NCBI GenBank assembly: GCA_039029915.1
Contig: JBCCFD010000083.1
Coordinates: forward strand, 1 to 22,177
Origin: QQUD01 sp039029915
GTDB taxonomy: Bacteria; Chloroflexota; Anaerolineae; Promineifilales; Promineifilaceae
Length of the DNA stretch: 22,177 nt
Reading direction: 5' to 3'
The translations under genes were made by a program, and so were the position numbers. The notes under the pieces are model-generated. The model did no database searches. It was not told the origin of the DNA and saw only the letters and a program-made list of their open reading frames with translations. Of the stretch, positions 14,501 through 21,500 are shown piece after piece (the first letter of the stretch is position 1; each line of letters starts with the position of its first letter).

Positions 14501-17500
14501 TCAACGGCGTATTCAGCCGATAGCTTGAGAATATCTTGGTCACTATCCCCATCCATATCTAGAATCTGAACAGACGTACCAAACGCAGACCAGCGGAAGT
14601 CACCCAAACGGCTTTGGCTCTCTTCCGTAAAGTTGCCGCTGCCATCGTTGATGAGCAGCACATCCTTGGCACCACCGTCAAAGGCGTAGTTGGTGAAATA
14701 AATATCTTCATGGCCATCCCCGTTTACATCCCCAGAGGTGACAGCACAAAACTGAACGGTGCCGGTATCAAATGTGTTTGGTAAGCGGCTGCTTTCGTCA
14801 ACCAAGCCTAGCCAGTTGCCGCCAGCATCTTCACCTTGATTGCGATAAAGCACTGGCGGATCTTCAAAGGTTGAGGCCACAATCACATCAGACCAGCCGT
14901 CGCCGTCGATGTCCGCAATCAAAACGTCGCGAGCGTCAGTCATGTTACTTAAAAATTCGGCGGCGTAGGTTGATGTCTGGTCGGTTAAAACCCCGTCCAC
15001 GTTCATTAAGAGCGAGTCCGCTTGCCCACCTATCGCATCAAACGCATTTTTATGGACGACAATGATGTCATCCCAGCCGTCGTTGTTAAGATCGCCAACG
15101 GCCGTATCTTTTTCAAAGCTGTTGTTGGTTGCCACAAGACGGCTGCCGGTTTCATCCGCATAATCCACCCAGCTACCAGAAGCATCCGTAATGATGATAT
15201 TGAAACTCATATCAACCGATTGAATGCCATCGCTCACGGAAACCGTAACAGCATAACTGCCCGCATTGCCCTGCAGAACCGTGCCGTAAATGTCCCCATT
15301 GTCACTATCAATTGAGACGGTCGAAGGCAAACCTGTGGCCGAATAAGTCAGCGAATCTCCTTCAGGATCTGTCGCTTCGACGTCGATGCGGAGGGTTTCG
15401 CCAGCAACGGCCGTTACATCACTAATCGTGCCGCTAAAGACAGGGGCCAGATTGCTCAACTGCCCAAACGGCGTAGCCCCCATTGTGGGTTCAATCAACA
15501 GATAACCTACTGCTTCATCGACATGACCAATTTCAGTATTTGCCGAAGTTTCTTCCTCAAGATACACCTCCATATCGCTACTGGTTAAATTACGATATCG
15601 GATGGTGCTGGTGTCTCCCCCATCATGGGTTTGCATCGTGGCAATCAAAATGGGATTTGTGCTGTATGTTTGAGCAAATGAAACGCTCTCCCAAACCTCG
15701 TCGACAACGACACCGGTGTTCGCTGCTTCAAATAAACCTGCCTCAACGCTTGGCTCAATCGCAATCCAATAGATTGTTTCGCCAAGGTGGACGTCGTCTT
15801 CATTTTCTTCTTCTTCGAGTTTGATTTCGAATTGGTTGGTGGCGACGTCGCGAATGCGGTTGGTAACGGCCGTTGCTTCATTGACCGATCCGACCTGAGC
15901 TAAGACAATGGGTGTACTGCCAAACGATTGGGAGAAAGAAACCGCGCGGAACGCTTCTGTGACACTATCCGTCTTCCCCGCAATGAGCATGGCGTCATTA
16001 GGCAGGGTGTATTCACCTTCCTCAGCCACAATATAGCTAATCGTTTCGGTGCCGTGCGTACCATCTAAATATTCCCATTCATCAATTTGGAACTCAAAGC
16101 TGGTAGCAGTTACATTGTTAACCCGAATCGTTAACGGGTCTGCATCATCGTATGAGGCTGGCCCCATGACAACAATTGGGTTGGTATAGCTGTACTGCAA
16201 ATTAACGGTGTGCCACGTATTGGCATCAGCTTGGTCAATCACCACGGTCCCAGCCTCCGCTTGGCGAATGCCCACAGACCAAAATGACAAAATTGAGCTG
16301 GTATATTGGCCGTCGGTTACAGAAATTCCAACTTCAAATTCACCGGTGCCATTAACCGGAACCACACCGCTGATTTCACCCGTTTGGGCATTGATAGCGA
16401 TACCGTTCGGCAAACCCTCTGCGCTATAGGTTAACGTGTCGCCATTAGGATCGGTGGCGTTGACTTGAATTGAGATCGCCTGCCCAGCAATAATGCTTTG
16501 CTGACCAAGGTTTTCCACCTTAGGCGTGTTGGCTGTAGAAACCTGCACAATTTGTGAAACTGAAGGCGTACCCTGGGCATTAACAGCAAACAGCATGTAG
16601 TAGCCGGGAGACAGGACGTTTGGATTGCTGTGGGCATCAAGCAGGTAGCTGTTGGTGCCGCTTTCCACAAAGTCTACATCTAAGAAGCGCAGGTCTGTAT
16701 TGACTTGATGCGTGGTGGATGACATTTTAATCAGGCTAAAGCTGGCGATTGCTGCATCGGTGTTTACGGCAAACTGTTCACCGCTAGAGATAACCGAAGG
16801 AGCGCTCACAATCACTGGCCGAGTTGCCAAGCTCCCATCTGCATTGTAGAGATAAGGTGGTGAATAAACTTGGCCGTCTAAATGGTTCACTGAAGGATTT
16901 CCCCCGGACAAGCCACCACCGGCCGACAAAACGCGGCCGTCTGGTAAAAGCAAAGCGATGGAATGGTAGGTGCGCGGCACGGCCATGTCGGCTAGCGTGC
17001 GCCATTGGCCTGTGTCGGGGTTCCAGATTTCGGGGGTGAGTACGGCCGTATCGTCATTAAAACGCCTGCCGTCTGTATTCCCACCGATGATCAATACTTC
17101 CCCATTTGGCAGCATCACGGCGTTGTGGTGACCACGCGGGTAGATCATGGGGGATATCGTTGTAATTTGAGGTTCAGCTTGATTAATATCCATCGTCATG
17201 GATGTATTAATCGCCGTTGTCCCTGAATCGTCTTCGCGACCGCCTGTCACCAGAATTTGACCTTCACCATAAACGACCAAGCTGCCATCTTTGGGGTACC
17301 AAGTGGCATCAGGTCGGGGTCCATGGTCGATAATCGAGCCTAAACCTGATGTATCAATAGTGCGCACGCCGGGGGTAGGGCCAGCTTGGAAGATAGTGCC
17401 GTTTGGCGCTAGCGCCAGCATTGGCCAGTTCCAATTGTTAGGGTAATTCCCTTCATCTAAGATGCCGGATAAGTTTGCGCCGGTGAGTTCTGTCCAGCCT

Positions 17501-18159
17501 TGCCCGGGTGCCCACAGCTCAGAGCTATATGAGCCCCCCTGCCCAGCCATGATGTAAACCTGATCGCCCGGCATAGCAACTGAGGTGGGATACCAACGGC
17601 CGTATGCCATTGGCGTCTCAGTATTCCATGTGTTTGTTTGGTAATCAAATGAACTGGTCAATTCAACCGTATTCCGCCCACCGGACACAAACACATCCCC
17701 ATCTTCAAGCATGACAAGATGAGCACAGAACATATCGTGGGTGTTGTGGTTGGTGGTGATGAAATTACCTGTGGCGGGGTCCCAAGTGGCTGAATGGGTA
17801 AATTCAGGCTGTCCACCGGGAAAAGCATCAATCTCATTCGAGGCGAAGGTCATAATACGGCCGTCTGGTAAATTAGCCGCTGAAACGGGTACGTGCGGCC
17901 AGGCAATGACCGGCCCCCATTCGCCAAGCTCATCAAGCTCATTCATGGCGGCCACGCGCAAATCAGCTTGCTCAACAATGAGCGGCTGCGCATCTTTTTC
18001 AAGCTCCGCCCAATAAAGATCACCGTGATCATCTTCGGTGAGCAGTAATTCAGTTTGTTTGTCTTCAATTAGGGAAATACCATAACTGGGACCCGCGTGT
18101 AAAAACATAAACAGCAGGGCCAGCATAGCGAGAAAAGGTCTGGTGTGTCGAAGCTTCAT
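11575..18159 (-). CDS. giant secreted galactose-oxidase-like copper radical oxidase with lectin-like, FG-GAP, Ig and repeat modules
   Basis: A 2194-residue exported protein; GGAGAG (18170-18165) serves ATG 18159. Signal peptide 1-27. Residues 80-540 are a galactose-oxidase/glyoxal-oxidase-like copper radical oxidase (AA5 type) with all expected centre residues: Cys145 (HDMFCAH) and Tyr190 (GRWYPTS) for the Cys-Tyr cofactor, Tyr398 and His399 (RTYHSIALLLPDGRV) and His484 (THQVNTD). Then: putative Ig (543-630); three H-type-lectin-like repeats (634-890, IRVNNVTATSFEF and relatives); Ig (903-990); an FG-GAP/VCBS propeller with seven Dx[DN]xDG-type calcium loops (Asp1023, 1083, 1144, 1201, 1256, 1310, 1374); two Ig (1403-1580); 'FDGSDVGL' module A (1585-1835); Ig (1845-1932); module B (1938-2194). 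Predicted to oxidise primary alcohols, sugars or aldehydes outside the cell and make H2O2. The stop overlaps an ACGGCCGT palindrome. The oxidase's natural substrate is unknown. Confidence 0.92.
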   Translation of the reverse strand: MKLRHTRPFLAMLALLFMFLHAGPSYGISLIEDKQTELLLTEDDHGDLYWAELEKDAQPLIVEQADLRVAAMNELDELGEWGPVIAWPHVPVSAANLPDGRIMTFASNEIDAFPGGQPEFTHSATWDPATGNFITTNHNTHDMFCAHLVMLEDGDVFVSGGRNTVELTSSFDYQTNTWNTETPMAYGRWYPTSVAMPGDQVYIMAGQGGSYSSELWAPGQGWTELTGANLSGILDEGNYPNNWNWPMLALAPNGTIFQAGPTPGVRTIDTSGLGSIIDHGPRPDATWYPKDGSLVVYGEGQILVTGGREDDSGTTAINTSMTMDINQAEPQITTISPMIYPRGHHNAVMLPNGEVLIIGGNTDGRRFNDDTAVLTPEIWNPDTGQWRTLADMAVPRTYHSIALLLPDGRVLSAGGGLSGGNPSVNHLDGQVYSPPYLYNADGSLATRPVIVSAPSVISSGEQFAVNTDAAIASFSLIKMSSTTHQVNTDLRFLDVDFVESGTNSYLLDAHSNPNVLSPGYYMLFAVNAQGTPSVSQIVQVSTANTPKVENLGQQSIIAGQAISIQVNATDPNGDTLTYSAEGLPNGIAINAQTGEISGVVPVNGTGEFEVGISVTDGQYTSSILSFWSVGIRQAEAGTVVIDQADANTWHTVNLQYSYTNPIVVMGPASYDDADPLTIRVNNVTATSFEFQIDEWEYLDGTHGTETISYIVAEEGEYTLPNDAMLIAGKTDSVTEAFRAVSFSQSFGSTPIVLAQVGSVNEATAVTNRIRDVATNQFEIKLEEEENEDDVHLGETIYWIAIEPSVEAGLFEAANTGVVVDEVWESVSFAQTYSTNPILIATMQTHDGGDTSTIRYRNLTSSDMEVYLEEETSANTEIGHVDEAVGYLLIEPTMGATPFGQLSNLAPVFSGTISDVTAVAGETLRIDVEATDPEGDSLTYSATGLPSTVSIDSDNGDIYGTVLQGNAGSYAVTVSVSDGIQSVDMSFNIIITDASGSWVDYADETGSRLVATNNSFEKDTAVGDLNNDGWDDIIVVHKNAFDAIGGQADSLLMNVDGVLTDQTSTYAAEFLSNMTDARDVLIADIDGDGWSDVIVASTFEDPPVLYRNQGEDAGGNWLGLVDESSRLPNTFDTGTVQFCAVTSGDVNGDGHEDIYFTNYAFDGGAKDVLLINDGSGNFTEESQSRLGDFRWSAFGTSVQILDMDGDSDQDILKLSAEYAVDPWGHPGLFTLFNDGTGHFPTYHEIPTSAAYMMMAADLNNDGLPDIYIQDDAQDYIALGDSVTADTAVNFTQWDMTSIRTDDHGGNFRLEDIDRDGDLDLGIADVDTMWPPCDTGASSYRKLTLFENDGTGQMQDPFGGAAQVWSHNTFDFEFVDIDRDGNLDIFAAQCAGFAVYMNTAPPSSNQPPILTQPVDQTNAEGSTVSVSIVANDGDGDSLTYSAIGLPAGLSINTSTGEISGSLDFASAGSYLVTVSVTDGSLGDSASFNWTITNTNQAPVVTNPGNQSTEENTAVSLQISASDADGDSLSYSATGLPDGLSMATSTGEINGTPTVIGTFNVTVTVSDGTDSASASFDWEITETPVIESQILYIGMAGNGSVGGVSFADEDIVAYDYATDTWSMFFDGSDVGLAVSGNADVDAFHVRDDGTILMSIRATETLPDVGEILNTDLVLFTPTSTGETTAGTFSMYLDGSDVGLASGGEDITAVYELANGDLIISTVGGSFISGPGANQDEDLLRFSGTYGDATSGTWTLYFDGTNAGMTASTEEFYALSIDENGSDLYFAMRGAFDLEGLVGGAADIVLCEDALTDTCAYSYFLQSSVSGLSGSIDGMTLQNTTSEPPPPNDPPSIVNPGDQTNDEGETVSLAISASDANGDGLSYSATGLPNSVSINSSTGEISGLLTYESSGSYTVTVTVDDGEDTASTTFNWIVNDAEPPAGSDIIYLSSTSGGNLDGFNFQDEDIVAYDTVSGSWSLYFDGSDVGFGGNSAFDTDAFHVRPDGSILISIRAEADLAGFGLVDDSDILLFTPTSTGDTTAGTFTIYFDGSDVGLDSGGEDITAVYETASGDLIISTIGSNNVGTLGTNRDEDLLRFSGTFGDTTAGTWSLYFDGSDVELTDSTEEFYGVDVNEATGDVLMAHRGAFSVTGASGGASDILGCFAATTGANTACSYAMYQIGVDIGFDGEAIDGLSVIRP
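11578..12348 (-). repeat. FDGSDVGL module, copy B
   Basis: It encodes residues 1938-2194, the C-terminus of the oxidase. The module opens with IIYLSS, then DEDIVAYD, and carries three YFDGSDVGL-like units about 70 residues apart (FDGSDVGF, FDGSDVGL, FDGSDVEL), with DAFHVRPDGSILISIR, DLLRFSGTFGD and EFYGV between them. It ends with paired cysteines (2157, 2168). It is the partner of copy A, separated from it by one Ig domain. Confidence 0.8.
12655..13407 (-). repeat. FDGSDVGL module, copy A
   Basis: It encodes residues 1585-1835 with the same order as copy B: ILYIGM, DEDIVAYD, FDGSDVGL, DAFHVRDDGTILMSIR, LDGSDVGL, ITAVYELANGDLIIST, DEDLLRFSGTYGD, FDGTNAGM, EFYAL, then two cysteines (1803, 1811). 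The copies are similar at the DNA level too, for example around 11821-11860 and 12891-12930, which indicates tandem duplication of an Ig-plus-module unit. Confidence 0.8.
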
Positions 18160-18182
18160 TGATTCTCTCCAATACAGGTTCT

Positions 18183-18212
18183 TCTATACAGTTGTGGGAG
18201 GTCCACACACAA
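18183..18212 (-). promoter_or_regulatory. candidate sigma-70 promoter for the large oxidase gene
   Basis: On the - strand TTGTGT (18212-18207) and TATAGA (18188-18183) are 18 bp apart. Transcription would begin near 18176, giving a short leader holding the GGAGAG ribosome site. A TGTGG/CCACA inverted pair lies inside the spacer and could be an operator, though five-base arms are weak. Confidence 0.35.
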
Positions 18213-18344
18213 TTCGGGCTTGCAAACTCGACTTATTTGTGCGGTTGAACAGATTGCGTCTACTCTTCCGAATAGGATTATTTTCCTAGTTTGAAGCTTA
18301 CGGCTCTCGACTTACGTTAGATATTACCGAATGAATTTGAAATG

Positions 18345-18377
18345 AAAAAAGGGAACCAATCTTGATGATTGGTTCCC
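18345..18377 (-). terminator. Rho-independent terminator of the partial oxidase gene
   Basis: GGGAACCAATC (18351-18361) and GATTGGTTCCC (18367-18377) form a perfect 11-bp stem with a 5-nt loop. On the - strand it is followed by six T (18350-18345). It lies about 138 nt past the stop at 18515. A weaker T run on the other side (18380-18384) means it could act in both directions. Confidence 0.88.
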
Positions 18378-18393
18378 CATTTTTACATCTAGT

Positions 18394-18494
18394 GTTTCGT
18401 CAACCATCGTTTGATGGATAAAACTCGAGCAGAAGATTGACGAAACCTCAGGTTCTGTTCATTTAGATTGCCATCGTTTGGTGCTTGACAGAAC
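18394..18494 (-). repeat. two tandem stem-loops with a shared CCATCGTTTG core in the 3' untranslated region
   Basis: The first structure has outer arms GTTTCGTCAA (18394-18403) and TTGACGAAAC (18437-18446), with an inner hairpin CCATC/GATGG (18404-18408/18413-18417). The second has arms GTTCTGT (18452-18458) and ACAGAAC (18488-18494). CCATCGTTTG occurs in both (18404-18413 and 18471-18480), in each case between the arms. They lie between the stop at 18515 and the terminator, so they belong to the message of the partial oxidase gene. With the candidate promoter at 18183-18212 and the terminator, this accounts for most of the gap 18160-18514, which holds no gene. Confidence 0.55.
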
Positions 18495-18514
18495 ACTTGC
18501 GTATTCTCTTTGAT

Positions 18515-21500
18515 TTATTTCAAGATGAGCGGTAAATAGATGTTGATAATATTTGACTCAACTGTCCATTCAAAGCTGATTTGACTTTGTGTCTCACCAT
18601 CTGTGACGATGACCGTAATCGCGTGGGTGCCAATATCAGACTCAAGCAAAGTGCCTGTGACAAGTCCACTATTTGAATCATAGCTTAATGAGTCTGGGAG
18701 GCCGGTAATTGTATAAGTAAGCGATGAACCTTCATAGTCTGAGGCGACAATGTTAAAATTGACATTTCCATCTTCCGTAAAGGTTAGATCACCCGGATCA
18801 ACAATGACTGGTGTTTGATTCACATCTCCAACTGTCAAGACAAAGATTGAGACGTCTGACAAATCACCATCAGTCGCGGTAATGGTGATGACGTACAGCC
18901 CCGCATCTGAGGGGGAGAGATAGCCAGCAATCTTTTTGGTCGCTGGATTAAAGCTCAACGAGTCAGGCAATCCAGTAACGGTGATGGTTAAAGAATCCCC
19001 GTCGGCATCGTTAGCAATAATATCGATAGAGAGTGTGTCCCCTTCGTCGCTGTTTTGGTCAGCTAAATCGGTGATGATTGGAGGCTGGTTGGCGGAAGGA
19101 ACGGCCGTGTTCATATACACACCATACCCGTCACATTCCGCGGCAAAGATGTCCATGTTACCGTCCCGATCAATATCAATAAAGGCAAAATCAAACATAT
19201 TTTGATTCCACACCTCAGGGGACGCCCCGTATGGGTCAGAAAAACCACCGTTACCGTCATTCTTGAGCAGCACAAATTTCCGCACGCTATCATTCCCTGT
19301 ATCACAAGGTGGGAACATCGTGTCGACATCGGCCAAGCCCAGGTCAAGGTCACCATCCCGATCGATATCGGCAAATTGGAAATTGCCTCCGTGGCTAACG
19401 GTGCGGGCGCTGTTAATCATTTGCGTCGCATACCCGGAATCAGTGGAACCAAAGTTGATTAAGTCTTGGGCATCTTCTTGAACAAAAACGTCAAGCACTT
19501 GGTCTTCGTTTAGATGGGCCACCATGAACATATAGGCGTCATTGCTGGGAATCTCTTCAAAGTTGGTGAATGTGCCATCCCCGTTGTTGAGTAGCGTAAA
19601 GACGCCAGCTTTATTGAACGGCTCGATAGCATACTCAGCTGATAGCTTCACGATATCGTTCTTTTGGTCGTTGTTCATATCGATGATCTGAACGGCCGTT
19701 CCGAAGGCTGAGTTTCGCAAATCGCCCAGACGCGTTTCGCTTTCCTCGGTAAAGTTGCCAAAGCCATCGTTGATTAACAGCACGTCTTGCGCACCACTCT
19801 CAAAAGCGTAGTTGGCAAAGTAAATATCTGGCTCATCATCCCCGTTGACATCCCCCACAGTGACCGCACAAAATTGAACGGTGCCAGTGTCATAGGTGGA
19901 TGGTAAACGCGAAGATTCATCCGATAGCCCAAGCCAGTTGCCAAAAGCGTCCATCCCTTGATTACGGTACAGCACGGGTGGGTCTTCAAAGGTGGAGGCG
20001 ATAATAACATCGAGCCAGCCGTCGCCATCAAGGTCAGCCATGACCACATCCCGCGCATCCGTTTGGTTGGTTAGGAATTCTGGGACGTAGTCGCTTGTTT
20101 TGTCTTCGAGTTGTCCATTATTATTCATGAGCAAGATGTCGCTTTGCCCACCTACGGCATCAAACGCGTTTTTACGGACAATGACGATATCATCCCAGCC
20201 GTTTTGGTCTAAATCACCGATGGCGAGGTCTTTTTCAAAGCTGTCCGTTCCAGTCAGATCTAAGCGGCTGTTGGTTTCGTCAGCCCATGCACTCCAGCCC
20301 CCCTCGGCAGGGTCGATGATCCACGTAAAGCTTTGCTCGCTGCTAAAAATCTTGTCTGAGGCAAAGACGGTGACGTTATAGGTTGCTGCATCTCCAGCCA
20401 CGACGGGTCCCGAAATCTCACCTGTTATGGCGTTAATAGTCACGCTAGGAGGTAACCCTTCAGCGGTGTAGGTAATGCTGTCATCATCCGTAGCGGCTAA
20501 GGTGTAGGAGAGCCATTCCCCTTCGACGTTGGTTTGATTAACGGCCGTATTATTAAACACCGGCGCATTATTTGGCGGCAGCGCATTCGGGCTAAATGGA
20601 TTGTTCACGTAAACCGGATCAATTACCAGATAGCCAACGGTTTCAGAGGCAGGGACCAGTTCAGCGTCACTAGACGCTTCTTCTTCCACTAAAATCTCGA
20701 CGCCTGTCGTGTTCAAATTTTGCAGCCGTAGCGCAGACGGGTCACTACTGTTGACTGTTTGTTGATCAGCAACAAACACAGGTGTTTCGCTGTATGTTTG
20801 TGTAAAGCTGTGTGACGTCCAATCAGCCAAGGCAGGAGTTATAAAGCTAGCCGCTTCCAAGCGATCTGAAATCATCGTGGGTTCGATAGCAATGGTGTGG
20901 ACAGTTTCGCCAGCGTGTGAGTTATCGTTGGCTTCTTCCTCAACCAATGCAAGCGAGAACTGGGTTGTGCTCACGCTGCTAATTTGGGTGCTGATCGCGG
21001 AAGCCTCGTTTGTCGTGACGGCTTGCGCAAAGAGCAATGGCGTCGCATTGAAGGTGATGGGGAAGCTGTGAACGGCGGTGGCGTGGGTGACGTTTGGTAT
21101 AGAAACGGCCGTTAGCAACGAGCCATCATCTAGCACATAAGACCCCGCTTCAACGACCAAATAGTAAAGCTGTTCACTGCCGTGAGAGCCATCCAAATAG
21201 TCCCATTCATCCAGTTGGAACTCAAACCCATTACTGGTCACATTTTGAACGCGAATTGTCAACGGAGCGGCATCATTTTGGCTAACCGGACCCAACACAA
21301 CGATGGGGTCTTCGTACGTGTAGTAAAAATCAACCTCATGCCAGCTATTGGCATCTCCTTGATTGGCAATAATGCGACCCGCTTCGCTCAGCAGATAGTT
21401 GATTTCCCAGTAGAAAACAACGTCAACGCTATTCACGGCATTGCGAATTGTAATGGTCACTTTATAAGTTTGGGCATCATCAAAGCTAACCGCGCCGCTA

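Noticed and set aside
15483..15824. 113-residue + strand open frame inside the large oxidase gene
   Set aside because: It is antisense to conserved lectin-like repeats and encodes no coherent domain.
11575..18159. Phage or conjugative-element cargo because of giant repeat proteins
   Set aside because: No integrase, transposase, att-like repeats or structural phage genes are present, and the iterated palindrome is as dense here as in housekeeping-type genes, which argues for long residence in this genome.
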